DNA from: Acinetobacter sp. ANC 4470 | Lineage (GTDB): Bacteria; Pseudomonadota; Gammaproteobacteria; Pseudomonadales; Moraxellaceae | Length of the DNA stretch: 64,000 nt | Reading direction: 5' to 3' | NCBI RefSeq assembly: GCF_002135335.1 | Contig: NZ_NEGC01000004.1 | Span: forward strand, 248,001 to 312,000 | Shown here: positions 25,418 through 35,389 of the stretch, one piece after another | How positions within the stretch are numbered: the stretch's first letter is position 1 | Layout: each line of letters starts with the position of its first letter | Program-made: the position numbers and the translations under genes | The notes under the pieces: model-generated | Told to the model about the DNA's origin: nothing | Database searches by the model: none | Seen by the model: only the letters and a program-made list of their open reading frames with translations

Positions 25418-28024
25418 TCAAGCCACATTCCCTTCTAAAAAGTCCTGTGCAAAGCGCTGCAATACACCACCCGCTTCATACACATGCACTTCCTCTTCCG
25501 TGTCTAAACGACAGGTCACGGCAACTTCAACCACTTCATTTTTACCATCTTCCGTCGCACGCTCAATCACCAAAGTCAGGTCAGAACGTGGCGCAATATT
25601 CCCAATCACGCTATAAAGCTCCGTACCATCTAACTTTAAGGTTTTACGGTCAATGCCTGCTTTAAACTCAAGTGGTAACACGCCCATACCAACCAAATTG
25701 GTGCGATGAATACGCTCAAAACCTTCAGCAACAATCGCTTCTACACCTGCAAGACGCACACCCTTGGCAGCCCAGTCACGGCTTGAACCCTGACCATAGT
25801 CTTTACCCGCAATAATAATCAGCGGTTGCTTACGGTTCATGTAAACTTCAATTGCTTCCCACATACGCATCACTTCGCCTTCAGGCTCTACACGCGCTTT
25901 CGAACCTTGCTTAACCGTGCCGTCAGTACGAGTAACCATTTCATTAAACAATTTCGGATTGGCAAATGTGGCACGTTGTGTGGTCAAGTGATCGCCACGG
26001 TGCGTTGCATAAGAGTTAAAGTCTTCCTCAGGCACACCCATTTTCGCCAAATATTCACCCGAAGCACTGTCTAATACAATCGCATTCGATGGCGACAAAT
26101 GATCGGTGGTGATGTTGTCACCCAAAATTGCCAACGGACGCATATTGGCTAAAGTCCGTGGTGCAGCCAAAGCCCCTTCCCAATACGGCGGACGGCGAAT
26201 ATAAGTACTTTTCGGACGCCAATCATATAACGGACTAGCTGCTTTTTCATGTACACCCAAATCAAACATTGGAATATAAATTTTACGGAACTGTTCGGGC
26301 TTCACTGCAACTTTCACCAAAGCATCAATTTCTTCATCTGACGGCCAAATGTCTTTGAGGTAAATTGGGTTACCATCTTTATCATTACCCAAAACATCTT
26401 TTTCGATGTCAAAACGAATGGTTCCTGCAATGGCATAGGCAACCACTAATGGCGGTGAAGCCAAAAATGCTTGTTTTGCATAAGGATGGATACGACCATC
26501 AAAGTTACGGTTACCCGAAAGTACCGCAGTGGCATACAAATCACGGTCAATAATTTCTTGCTGAATTTTTGGATCTAACGCACCCGACATGCCGTTACAG
26601 GTGGTACATGCATAAGCGACAATCCCAAAACCAAGTTTTTCTAAATCGTGTAATACCCCTGCTTCCTCAAGGTATAAAGCCGCAGCTTTAGAACCCGGTG
26701 CAAAAGAGGATTTCACCCACGGTTTACGCTCTAAGCCCAATTCATTGGCTTTACGTGCAAGCAAGCCTGCGGCAACAGTATTTCGTGGGTTAGACGTATT
26801 GGTACATGAGGTAATGGCTGCAATAATCACCGCACCATCGGGCATTAAACCGTCGGTACGATGCTCAACCACACCGGCAATGCCTTTGGCTTTTAAATCG
26901 CTGGTAGATACACGTGCATGCGGGTTTGATGGCCCTGCAATGTTCCGCGTTACAGTTGATAAATCGAAACGCAGCACACGCGGATATTGCGCTTGCTTCA
27001 TATCCTCTGCCCAAAGACCAATTTCTTTAGCATAAGTTTCTACAAGTTTGATTTGATCTGCTTCACGGCCTGTAAGCGTTAAATAATCAATGGTGTTCTG
27101 GTCAATGTAGAACATTGCCGCAGTCGCGCCATATTCAGGGGTCATGTTGGAAATCGTGGCACGATCGCCTACCGACATGCTGTCTGCACCTTCACCAAAG
27201 AACTCTAAATATGCACCGACCACACGTTCTTTACGCAAAAACTCAGTTAATGCCAACACGATATCCGTTGCAGTAATGCCTGCCTTACGCTGACCTACCA
27301 GTTCCACACCAATAATGTCAGGAAGACGCATCCACGATGCACGACCTAACATCACATTCTCAGCTTCTAAACCACCCACACCAATAGAGATGACACCTAA
27401 AGCATCGGTATGCGGCGTATGTGAATCTGTGCCTACACAAGTATCTGGATAAGCCACGCCACCACGGTTTTGAATCACTGGCGACATTTTTTCCAAGTTA
27501 ATTTGGTGCATGATGCCGTTGCCCGCAGGAATTACATCGACATTTTCAAAGGCTGTTTTTGTCCATTCGATAAAATGGAAACGGTCTTCATTACGACGGT
27601 CTTCAATGGCACGGTTTTTTTCAAAAGCGTCAGGATCAGAACCGCCAAATTCCACAGCTAAAGAATGGTCTACGATGAGCTGTGTTGGAACAACAGGATT
27701 CACTTTAGATGGATCACCCCCTTGTTCTGCAATCGCATCACGCAAGCCTGCAAGGTCTACAAGAGCCGTTTGCCCAAGGATGTCATGACAGACCACACGT
27801 GCAGGATACCAAGGGAAATCGTGGTCTTGTTTACGATTAATCAGTTCTTTTAACGATTGTTCTAATATTGCAGGGTCGCAACGGCGCACGAGCTGTTCAG
27901 CAAGTACTTTTGAAGTATAGGGAAGTTTTGCATATGCGCCTGACTGAATATCTTCTACGGCTTGGCGTACATCAAAATATTCGAGCTGGGTGTTTTGCAG
28001 TGTTTTGCGATAGTTGTTGTTCAT
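25418..28024 (-). CDS. acnD: Fe/S-dependent 2-methylisocitrate dehydratase (AcnD)
   Basis: 868 residues. The start MNNNYRKTLQNTQLEYFD and the length match AcnD rather than the slightly longer AcnA (about 890-918 residues). The iron-sulfur ligands are C407 (TSCTNTSNP) and C473/C476 (CTTCNG). PWYPARVVCHDILGQTALVD and CVGTDSHTPHTDALG are aconitase-superfamily blocks. AcnD dehydrates 2-methylcitrate in the propionate-degrading methylcitrate cycle and usually needs PrpF. Here prpB, prpC and prpF are absent from the neighbourhood, so the gene is isolated; a general aconitase function is the alternative. It has its own terminator and is divergent from ygfZ. Confidence 0.8.
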   Translation of the reverse strand: MNNNYRKTLQNTQLEYFDVRQAVEDIQSGAYAKLPYTSKVLAEQLVRRCDPAILEQSLKELINRKQDHDFPWYPARVVCHDILGQTALVDLAGLRDAIAEQGGDPSKVNPVVPTQLIVDHSLAVEFGGSDPDAFEKNRAIEDRRNEDRFHFIEWTKTAFENVDVIPAGNGIMHQINLEKMSPVIQNRGGVAYPDTCVGTDSHTPHTDALGVISIGVGGLEAENVMLGRASWMRLPDIIGVELVGQRKAGITATDIVLALTEFLRKERVVGAYLEFFGEGADSMSVGDRATISNMTPEYGATAAMFYIDQNTIDYLTLTGREADQIKLVETYAKEIGLWAEDMKQAQYPRVLRFDLSTVTRNIAGPSNPHARVSTSDLKAKGIAGVVEHRTDGLMPDGAVIIAAITSCTNTSNPRNTVAAGLLARKANELGLERKPWVKSSFAPGSKAAALYLEEAGVLHDLEKLGFGIVAYACTTCNGMSGALDPKIQQEIIDRDLYATAVLSGNRNFDGRIHPYAKQAFLASPPLVVAYAIAGTIRFDIEKDVLGNDKDGNPIYLKDIWPSDEEIDALVKVAVKPEQFRKIYIPMFDLGVHEKAASPLYDWRPKSTYIRRPPYWEGALAAPRTLANMRPLAILGDNITTDHLSPSNAIVLDSASGEYLAKMGVPEEDFNSYATHRGDHLTTQRATFANPKLFNEMVTRTDGTVKQGSKARVEPEGEVMRMWEAIEVYMNRKQPLIIIAGKDYGQGSSRDWAAKGVRLAGVEAIVAEGFERIHRTNLVGMGVLPLEFKAGIDRKTLKLDGTELYSVIGNIAPRSDLTLVIERATEDGKNEVVEVAVTCRLDTEEEVHVYEAGGVLQRFAQDFLEGNVA

Positions 28025-28283
28025 AGCTTACCTGCCTTTTGAATCATTTTTTTACTACGTTTTTTGTTGATGATTTACACTCTGTTTGCAGGCATAGTAC
28101 ACTGTCAAAAAGCCATTTCCCAAATCTTATATATTTCATAATCTTAGATACAAAAACAGGGGTTTTTGAAACACTTGGTTACATATATTTTAAAATATTT
28201 ACGGTAAAAGTGCATTTTTTTGCAAAATAGCGGAAAATGAGTTTAATTCTTTAGTATTAGATCTATTTTTTAGAGAGTAATAA

Positions 28284-29006
28284 ATGAGCCATTTAGCTTT
28301 CTCCTCATTCACTTTAAATGGTGTGGATGCACAAAAATTCCTTCAAGGCCAAGTCACTCTAAACGTTACAGCTTTAGCAGAAAATCTTACTCGATATACG
28401 GCTATCTGTAGTTTAAAAGGTCGGATTCAGTTTGGTTTGTGGCTAAAAAAAATCAATCCTGAAAGTTTTGAAATTGTCACAACACAAGATCAAAGTGAAG
28501 AATTTGCCAAACATATTAAAAAATTTGGTGCATTTTCTAAAATGAAGTTGGAACAAGCTGCACCAGTCTTCCCTACTTTAAATAGCGATAGCACAGATTT
28601 TGGCACGGCTGAAACGGATATCAATGCATGGCAACTACAAGCAATTGAAGTAGGTCAGGCATGGATTTCGGCAACGACTGCGGAACTGTTCCAGCCACAA
28701 GAATTACGCCTACATCAACGTGAAGGCGTGCATTATGACAAGGGTTGTTATATTGGTCAGGAAATTATTGCACGTCTTTGGTTTAAGGCAAAACCGAAAA
28801 GTTGGTTGCACCTTGTTCAAGGCACAGGTGATGTTCCTGCCCCTGCAACTCAATTGAATAATAATGTCCAAATCGTCAATAGTATTGCCATTGATGGTGG
28901 TTACAAAGCACTTGTGGTAGCAAAACCTACTGCACTTGAAGAACTAAGTTTACAGGTTCTAGCTTTACCTGAAAGTTTGAATGGCGATGTAGCACGTCCG
29001 CAGTAA
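28284..29006 (+). CDS. ygfZ: YgfZ/GcvT-domain folate-binding protein
   Basis: 240 residues. The diagnostic KGCYIGQE lies at residues 153-160, with the cysteine that is required in E. coli YgfZ. The N-terminal LNGVDAQKFLQGQVTLNV is the start of the GcvT-like fold. YgfZ binds tetrahydrofolate and helps build or repair certain Fe-S proteins, such as MiaB. It faces away from acnD, an Fe-S enzyme, across a shared 259-base intergenic region; a functional link is possible but not shown. Terminated at 29025-29052. Confidence 0.9.
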   Translation: MSHLAFSSFTLNGVDAQKFLQGQVTLNVTALAENLTRYTAICSLKGRIQFGLWLKKINPESFEIVTTQDQSEEFAKHIKKFGAFSKMKLEQAAPVFPTLNSDSTDFGTAETDINAWQLQAIEVGQAWISATTAELFQPQELRLHQREGVHYDKGCYIGQEIIARLWFKAKPKSWLHLVQGTGDVPAPATQLNNNVQIVNSIAIDGGYKALVVAKPTALEELSLQVLALPESLNGDVARPQ

Positions 29007-29024
29007 GTAAAATAAATACCAAAT

Positions 29025-29052
29025 AAAAAGCCTCCCAAACGGAGGCTTTTTT
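29025..29052 (+). terminator. bidirectional terminator after ygfZ
   Basis: AAAAAGCCTCC and GGAGGCTTTTTT with a 5-base loop, between the convergent ygfZ and the small hypothetical gene. Confidence 0.88.
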
Positions 29053-29067
29053 CATTGCGTTAAAATC

Positions 29068-29313
29068 CTAAAAATCGTGAAACAACTTATTCATATCTTT
29101 AATTACATAATCTTTAAAATGAAAAGCCCGTGCATGTTTTGCATCAATTTTTGCAGTATGACCGTCTTTCTCAAAAATATAGACCCGATCTTCTTTACTC
29201 ACCAAAAACTCAGCGCCCAATTTCATTAATAACGCATCAATCTTATCTTCATCAGCAATAGATTCATCCTGACTCACTTTTAAATAGTTACGCTTAATGC
29301 CTTTAATGAACAT
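29068..29313 (-). CDS. small hypothetical protein
   Basis: 81 residues from the ATG at 29313 (MFIKGIKRNYLKVSQDES). The frame is open to 29370 with a less likely hydrophobic start. It is charged, with no signal or membrane segment. KIDALLMKLGAEFLVSKEDRVYIFEKDG suggests a small alpha/beta domain. The family was not recognised. It is convergent with ygfZ and shares its terminator. Confidence 0.65.
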   Translation of the reverse strand: MFIKGIKRNYLKVSQDESIADEDKIDALLMKLGAEFLVSKEDRVYIFEKDGHTAKIDAKHARAFHFKDYVIKDMNKLFHDF

Positions 29314-29623
29314 GGATGTACTCGCTATAAAATTCAACCGAGATTTAAACAAACATTGGCTAAAAAGCAAAGTTCATTCTGATACTCATTTTATATAAGC
29401 AAGTCAAACTTTCATTTTTGACTTTAGCTTTTTAAGTAATAGTAAATATTTTTAAGATTGATTTAACACTAATAATGCAAATAGCTACGAAATTTTATTG
29501 CAATACACAATTCATATATTTACATTCACATAATTAAACTTATGATGTTGTACTTGAGTCTTCCCTATACCACTAAACGCATAAATGGAATTATGTGCAT
29601 GTTTATAAAAGGTTTTTAACACT

Positions 29624-30430
29624 ATGAAAAAAATCATACTTGCCAGTATCATCGCATTATCTTCAAATTTTGCTCTAGCAGAAACAGCAAAAACGTCTGT
29701 CGATCCTGCCTTTGCCAAAATTGAAACCATGGTCAAAGCCAAAGATCTGAAGGGCGCATATCAAGAATTAGATAAATTAGCAAAAACTGGCAATCCGCAG
29801 GCAATCTATAATTTAGGTTACCTCACACAAACAGGTCAAGGCATAGCCAAAGATGAAAAAAAGGCGATTAAGCTATACGAAGAGTCTGCCAATAAAGGCT
29901 ACCCTGTTGCCAACTATGTACTAGGCAAAAATTATATGGCGGGTACCTTAGGTCTTAAACAAGACCTGAATAAAGCCAAACAATATTTAGAAAAAGCGTC
30001 AAAACAAGGTTTTGACGATGCCACTGTCGATTTAGCCGTTTTACTTTTTTCTGAAGGTACCCCTGCATCAGAAAAATTGGCATTGCAAAAATTAGATCCT
30101 TTAATTAAAAAGGATAACTATCAGGCGATCCATGCTAAAGCGTTATATGATATTAGTTTAGGTTTTAAAAATAAAAATGAAGCATCGATTAAGCAAGGCT
30201 TAAAAGGCATTCAAGACTTAGCACAGAAAGGCTATATTCCAGCACTCATGGCTGTTGGCAATATGTTTACCAATGGTAAAATCGTTCCGCAAAACCTTGT
30301 AGAAGCGAAAAAGATTTTCTCTGCACTAGCAAAAGAAAATGTGCCTCAGGCAAAAGAGTCTTTAGCAGTAGTGGATAAAATGATTGCTGATGAAGCAAAA
30401 AACCCACAAAAAGCCGGAAAGAAAAGCTAA
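29624..30430 (+). CDS. Sel1-repeat (tetratricopeptide-like) exported protein
   Basis: 268 residues. The signal peptide MKKIILASIIALSSNFALA is followed by Sel1-like repeats: GNPQAIYNLGYLTQTGQGIAK, KGYPVANYVLGKNYMAGTLG and a diverged set near residues 195-230 (GYIPALMAVGNMFTNGKI). Sel1 repeats form a solenoid for protein binding; exported members often act in envelope or host interactions. No partner gene is adjacent. It ends with a lysine-rich tail. Confidence 0.88.
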   Translation: MKKIILASIIALSSNFALAETAKTSVDPAFAKIETMVKAKDLKGAYQELDKLAKTGNPQAIYNLGYLTQTGQGIAKDEKKAIKLYEESANKGYPVANYVLGKNYMAGTLGLKQDLNKAKQYLEKASKQGFDDATVDLAVLLFSEGTPASEKLALQKLDPLIKKDNYQAIHAKALYDISLGFKNKNEASIKQGLKGIQDLAQKGYIPALMAVGNMFTNGKIVPQNLVEAKKIFSALAKENVPQAKESLAVVDKMIADEAKNPQKAGKKS

Positions 30431-30446
30431 AAGCTTTTAAATCAAT

Positions 30447-30473
30447 AAAGCCCCTAAAAATTAGGGGCTTTTT
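30447..30473 (+). terminator. bidirectional terminator after the Sel1-repeat gene
   Basis: AAAGCCCCTAA and TTAGGGGCTTT around a short A-rich loop, between convergent genes. Confidence 0.88.
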
Positions 30474-30487
30474 ACTGTCAGCCTGAT

Positions 30488-31414
30488 TTACCACCAAAGT
30501 GCAATCAAACTACTGATCACGATAAAACCGAATATGGTACTTAACATTAAAGCCGTTAAGGCTTTATCGCTCAGTCCATAATTTTTCCCAAAAATACCAA
30601 ACACAATTGGCATGGGTAATGCAGCAAGCAACGTTCCGGCATAAAGCATTTCTTGGCTAACATTGGGTAAAACACTCAATAAAGCAAAAATAGTCAGTGG
30701 CATCAGCACAATTTTAAAACCGACCAAAATTACACTTTGCATATTCAGTGCTTTTAAACTCATCCCCACCAGACTCCCACCAATCACAAACAATGCAATC
30801 GGAGAAGCGGTTTTACCTAACATTTCTAAAGCTTGAACCACGTAGAATGGAAGTTGAATATTCAAAACGACGCAAAGTATTCCTAATACAATAGACAAAA
30901 TGACTGGATTTTTAATGACATTGCATAAGGTTTGTTTAAGTAACTGAGATGTCGCTTGATGTTGCTGCATACCCACTTCAGCAATGACTAAAGTTAATGC
31001 CACAATGAGTAAATTTTCGATAATCAAGGTCAAAGACAGATAAATTGCCGCATGCTGCCCAATCAGCATCGTCAGTATCGCAGTCCCAATAAAACCTGTA
31101 TTGGACATGGATGCACCCATCGCCAACACCCCAGATTCGGTCAAATGACATTGAAAATATTTGCGATACAAGAAAAAAGCCAAAGCAAAAATAATCAGCG
31201 AACCGCCACCATAAGCAATAAAATAACTGGGATTCCAAATTTCATCGAAACGCTTACTGGCTAAAGCTTGCAGTAAAAATGCAGGCAATGAAATTTTAAA
31301 AACAAACTGACTTAAACCTTGGATATGCTCAGCTAAAATGAATTCAAATTTTACGCAGATAAATCCCAATAGCAGCAGCAGGCATATTGGTAAAATAACA
31401 GTTAAAACCACCAT
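30488..31414 (-). CDS. AEC-family (auxin efflux carrier-like) transporter
   Basis: 308 residues and about ten transmembrane helices in two groups of five. GASMSNTGFIGTAIL matches the conserved N-terminal half motif, and LLAALPMPIVFGIFGKNYG the C-terminal half one. Bacterial AEC members transport malate, malonate or other small carboxylates or peptides. There is no regulator or metabolic partner beside it. The OYE-like gene lies upstream on the same strand with a 62-base gap, so they may share a transcript. Confidence 0.85.
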   Translation of the reverse strand: MVVLTVILPICLLLLLGFICVKFEFILAEHIQGLSQFVFKISLPAFLLQALASKRFDEIWNPSYFIAYGGGSLIIFALAFFLYRKYFQCHLTESGVLAMGASMSNTGFIGTAILTMLIGQHAAIYLSLTLIIENLLIVALTLVIAEVGMQQHQATSQLLKQTLCNVIKNPVILSIVLGILCVVLNIQLPFYVVQALEMLGKTASPIALFVIGGSLVGMSLKALNMQSVILVGFKIVLMPLTIFALLSVLPNVSQEMLYAGTLLAALPMPIVFGIFGKNYGLSDKALTALMLSTIFGFIVISSLIALWW

Positions 31415-31476
31415 GACTCCTTATCTTTTAAAAGACCTAGATCAACTTCATCTCGGCCATTTTCTGCAAGCATATT

Positions 31477-32586
31477 TTAGTGTTGAAAGGGTTTAAAGAG
31501 TGATTTCACACCATGCGGTTGACAGCGTAAATACTGTGGTGCAATTTCAATTTTCGCACCTAATGTTGCAGCAGCATGCCAAGGCCAACGTGGCTCATAA
31601 AGCAGCGCACGTGCCAAACCAATCGCATCGGCTTGTCCCGTTGTGAGAATACTTTCTGCTTGCTGAGCTTCAGTAATTAACCCCACCGCAATCACTGGAA
31701 TATGCAGCGCTTTTTTAACTGCTTCAGCAAATGACACTTGATAATTAGCGCCAATTTTAATGTCTTGCTGTGCATGCAATCCCCCACTCGAAACATGAAT
31801 ATAAGCTGCGCCTAAACTTTCCAATTGTTTCGACAATTCAACGGTTTCTGCTAACGACCAACCACCATCAAGCCAATCTTGGGCAGAAAGACGTACACCA
31901 ATAGGGAAGTTTTCAGGAACAGCAGCTTTCATACTTTGAAAGGTTTCTATTACCATTCGAATACGGTTTTCAAAGCAACCACCATATTCATCACTGCGCT
32001 TATTCGCTAAAGGCGACATAAACTGGTGTAATAAATAACCATGCGCTGCGTGTAACTCAATTAAATCAAAACCCGCGTCAACCGCACGAATAGCCGCATC
32101 GCTAAAGTCTTGAATAATTTTTTGGATGCCATTTTTTGACACTTCCTGTGGCGCATGATCGTGATCATTAAATGGAATATGACTGGCGGAAATGGTCTGC
32201 CAACCATGCTCTTGATCGGGGCTAAATTGACCTTTCCCATCCCAAGGTTTATCCGTAGATGCCTTTCTGCCTGCATGCGCTAACTGGATGGCAAATGGCA
32301 TAGGTGAAAGTGTCTTTACTTTTGTCAGTAATGTTTTAATTTGATCGCGCTGTGTATCATTCCATAGTCCTAAATCGGCATAACTAATACGCCCTTCAGG
32401 CTGCACAGCCGTTGCCTCAATCACACACAAACCTGCTCCAGACAATGCATAATTTGCCCATTGCTGTTCATGCCAATAAGTCACTTCGCCCTGCTCTGTT
32501 GCAGAGTATTGACACATTGGGGCAATCACGATTCTATTCTTTAATTCTAGCTGACCAAACTGAATCGGTTCAAATAATAAAGACAC
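31477..32586 (-). CDS. NADH:flavin oxidoreductase, old yellow enzyme (YqjM-type)
   Basis: 369 residues of the OYE TIM-barrel family. NRIVIAPMCQYSA carries the YqjM-type cysteine (MCQYSA) near the FMN site, and FDLIELHAAHGYLLHQFMSP holds the HxxH pair (AAHGYL) that binds the substrate carbonyl. VGLITEAQQAESIL and DAIGLARALLYEPRWPWHAA close the barrel. YqjM enzymes reduce activated C=C bonds with NADPH, which is useful in detoxification. It lies 11 bases after a TonB-dependent receptor gene, probably in one transcript. Confidence 0.88.
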   Translation of the reverse strand: MSLLFEPIQFGQLELKNRIVIAPMCQYSATEQGEVTYWHEQQWANYALSGAGLCVIEATAVQPEGRISYADLGLWNDTQRDQIKTLLTKVKTLSPMPFAIQLAHAGRKASTDKPWDGKGQFSPDQEHGWQTISASHIPFNDHDHAPQEVSKNGIQKIIQDFSDAAIRAVDAGFDLIELHAAHGYLLHQFMSPLANKRSDEYGGCFENRIRMVIETFQSMKAAVPENFPIGVRLSAQDWLDGGWSLAETVELSKQLESLGAAYIHVSSGGLHAQQDIKIGANYQVSFAEAVKKALHIPVIAVGLITEAQQAESILTTGQADAIGLARALLYEPRWPWHAAATLGAKIEIAPQYLRCQPHGVKSLFKPFQH

Positions 32587-32597
32587 GTTTATGCTCC

Positions 32598-34739
32598 TTA
32601 AAATGCTTTAGTTACGCTTAAACCCGCGCTCCAGTTCAAACCATCCGCTGGTTCAAAGAATCGACTATTACCATCATTCACAATCACTGAACCGACATAG
32701 TCTTCATCAAACACGTTATCTACACGTGCAAATGTACGTACTTTCCAATCCACATTTTTCCAGACATAGCCTACATTTGCCGAGGTCACGGTATAGCTTG
32801 GTGCTGTATCAGTATTGGTGTCATTGACATAAATTTTATCCATGTAACGAACATCTAACCCTGCATTAAAGCCTGTTTCAGGCTGCCAACCCAAAGCGAC
32901 ATAGGCCTGATTCTTTGCCACACCGGGAATATAATTTCCATCTGCAACACGGGCTGCAATTACGTTACCGTTAACATCAGTAATTTGAGGAACCTCTGCA
33001 TCAAATGTTGCATCTAAATAGCTATAACTGGCTTGTGCCGTCAAATCACGCCATAAATTTTTATTCCATGACAGCTCAAGCCCCTCTCGTAGTGTTTGAT
33101 CGGCATTTCGAAAAGTATTACGACCATTATTGGCTTCACCTGACACGATGTCGTCTTGCGTTTTAGATTGGAAAATTGCCGCGGTAAAATTACCGAAACT
33201 ATTTTGTGTTTTTAAACCCAATTCATAGTTGTCACTGGTCGATGGTTTTAAACCAAAGTTAATACCAGAAGTTCCTGTTGTTGGATAAGCCATTTCAGTA
33301 AATGTCGGTGTTTCAAACCCTTTGGCATAACTCACATAACTACTGAGTTGAGGAGTTATTTCCCAAGTGAATGCAGCTGAAGGTAATAGCTTGTCATAAT
33401 CAGTCTTACCACTATCATCACCATTTGTCCCTTGAATATAGTGATCTTTAGATTGGTAATGCACATTGCTATAACGCAAACCTGTGTCTAAGCGCAAAGT
33501 GGGTAAAAACTGCCAAGATGCTTGTAGGTATGGATCTAAATTCCATAAGGTATTATTTTCATCACGGCGTAAATTTCCTTTTACCCCATAATGTCCATTA
33601 CTATCAAAGTTTTCATAACCTTGACGGTCTTCATCCATAGCATCAAAAGCAAATCCTGCGGTAAATCGTGTATTTGGTAGTAAATCTTTACCCGTCCAAC
33701 GCAGATCAGTCCCGTAATAATCACGGCTAAAATCAATCACACCGCCTGCATGGCGCGGATTAGCTTGAGCTGTGTTTGGTATGGATTGGTATTGAGTGAC
33801 TTCGCGATGTCCCACATAAGCCATTGCATATACTTCATTATGATCATCAAGTGGTTTTAACCAATTAACGCCCGTTTGGGTTTGATTGATCTCTTTACGA
33901 ACATCGAACTGTTTTAAAAATGGTACTTGTTGTTTTGGATTGGCCTTCCATTGATCTCGGGTTAAACCTTGTGGATCATCGGCATTAATATCAACATGGT
34001 TCATGACCCAGTTCACTTTAGAACCATCATCTAAATCCCAAGTCAGTTTGGCATTACTCAGTACTTTTTTTGCTGAACTATGATCACGATAACCATCGGT
34101 ATCAAAATAAGAAGAACTGACCACGTAACTTGGCTCATTTGCTTTATCTGCTCCACCTTGTAAGACAATATCTGCACGACCTTTGTTATGACTCCCCCCA
34201 GCATAGCCTAACTCGATTGAATCACGCCCTTGACCTTGCTTAGTAGTAGTTAAAATAGTACCGCCAGAAGAATTACCATACAGCGATGAAAATGGCCCAC
34301 CCAAGACTTCAATGTGATCTAGACTGCTTAAATCAATATTTGAGGTTTGCCCCTGACCATCAGGCATGGTGGCAGGAATGCCATCGACATATAAACGAAT
34401 CCCACGCACCCCAAAGGTTGAACGCGCGCCAAAACCACGCATAGACAGTTGCAAGTCCTGTGCATAGTTTTCACGGTTATTTAGCTGTAGACCCGGTACC
34501 CCTTTCAAGGTTTCAGATAAATTAATCCCAAGATTATTTTCATTATTTTTTTGTTCAATACGATAGACCGATGCTGGTGTTGCTAACCAGTCGGTATCGG
34601 TACGTGTGGCTTCTATTTTTAAGGTCGGAAGTAAAACAGGTTCCGTAGAACCTGCTTCTGCATAAAGATTTTGACAAATACATGCCGTCAAGCAAAGTAA
34701 AGTCATATTAATAGACTTTATCTGTGATTTACTTTGCAT
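32598..34739 (-). CDS. TonB-dependent outer-membrane receptor
   Basis: 713 residues. The signal peptide ends NLYAEAGS, followed by a plug domain (VYRIEQKNNENNLGINLSETLKGVPGLQL; GGPFSSLYGNSSGG) and a 22-strand barrel with many alternating aromatic strands. The last residue is phenylalanine (SVTKAF), required for outer-membrane insertion. The plug and barrel resemble ferric-siderophore receptors (FecA/PfeA type), but the ligand is open. No Fur box could be confirmed upstream. The OYE-like gene follows after 11 bases, and AEC after that, which may be one transcription unit of this receptor. Confidence 0.85.
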   Translation of the reverse strand: MQSKSQIKSINMTLLCLTACICQNLYAEAGSTEPVLLPTLKIEATRTDTDWLATPASVYRIEQKNNENNLGINLSETLKGVPGLQLNNRENYAQDLQLSMRGFGARSTFGVRGIRLYVDGIPATMPDGQGQTSNIDLSSLDHIEVLGGPFSSLYGNSSGGTILTTTKQGQGRDSIELGYAGGSHNKGRADIVLQGGADKANEPSYVVSSSYFDTDGYRDHSSAKKVLSNAKLTWDLDDGSKVNWVMNHVDINADDPQGLTRDQWKANPKQQVPFLKQFDVRKEINQTQTGVNWLKPLDDHNEVYAMAYVGHREVTQYQSIPNTAQANPRHAGGVIDFSRDYYGTDLRWTGKDLLPNTRFTAGFAFDAMDEDRQGYENFDSNGHYGVKGNLRRDENNTLWNLDPYLQASWQFLPTLRLDTGLRYSNVHYQSKDHYIQGTNGDDSGKTDYDKLLPSAAFTWEITPQLSSYVSYAKGFETPTFTEMAYPTTGTSGINFGLKPSTSDNYELGLKTQNSFGNFTAAIFQSKTQDDIVSGEANNGRNTFRNADQTLREGLELSWNKNLWRDLTAQASYSYLDATFDAEVPQITDVNGNVIAARVADGNYIPGVAKNQAYVALGWQPETGFNAGLDVRYMDKIYVNDTNTDTAPSYTVTSANVGYVWKNVDWKVRTFARVDNVFDEDYVGSVIVNDGNSRFFEPADGLNWSAGLSVTKAF

Positions 34740-35017
34740 TGAGAAGCCTCTATTTTAAATTAAAAAATGATTTTAGAGCTTAAACCAACTATCAACGCAT
34801 TATCAACTTTCCGTGGCTGCAGAATTGATCACATACTGTAACAAAGTATCTAATATAAATACTTTCAATGGATAATATGAGTAGTTCCGCTCGATATTAG
34901 ACTTCTTTCATAAGTCACTTTTCGATCAACTCAAGTAGTTCGTAAAGCCAACCTTAGAAAATAAACTTTAGGAAATATTGGATTCATTAGTGTGGCATGG
35001 ATGCACACGTTTCACAT
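34740..35017. other. 5' region of the TonB receptor, no gene
   Basis: AT-rich leader and promoter region of the TonB receptor gene. I see no certain promoter, Fur site or reading frame. The adjoining 35018-35129 holds a copy of a hairpin repeat, and 35130-35389 up to mutM is likewise without a credible gene. Confidence 0.5.
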
Positions 35018-35129
35018 CCTTGCGCTGCGTTTTAAAGCAGTGCCTTAAAACTGGTTCAGGATGTCGTGTATGGGAAACAAAAGGTTTTTCTTGCGGACTC
35101 AAATATATTTTAAGCTCCTCATTTTGGCC
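35018..35129 (+). repeat. hairpin repeat, copy upstream of mutM
   Basis: Block 1 at 35018-35060 contains TTGCGCTGCGTTTTAAAGCA and then GTGCCTTAAAACTGGTTCAG. Block 2 has GTTTTTCTTGCGGA (35084-35097) and CTCCTCATTTTGGC (35116-35129). Each block returns in the reverse direction at 36674-36976, on the other side of mutM-ppiC. Confidence 0.65.
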
Positions 35130-35389
35130 TTTCAAAAGTAGAGAGAATGCCTACACAAAGGTATAAAAACTGAACCAATCAAATGAGGCAGTGCTAATTT
35201 TAAGGAATCGAATATTGAACATTTTTTGATTTATGCAAGTTATCTATTATATTGTTTAGCTTATTTTCAATGTATTCTTGAACTCGATCATTTACAGCAT
35301 GTGCACAACTCACCTTATGCTTCAATTAAAACTTGTATTCTCGGCCGTTCATCCCGATATTAGCCATAATCCATTTTAATTTGCTAAAA

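Noticed and set aside
26745..27035. 96-codon plus-strand frame inside acnD
   Set aside because: Antisense shadow of the conserved aconitase domain.
34978..35166. 62-codon plus-strand frame upstream of mutM
   Set aside because: It consists mainly of the hairpin repeat; the protein text has no family features.
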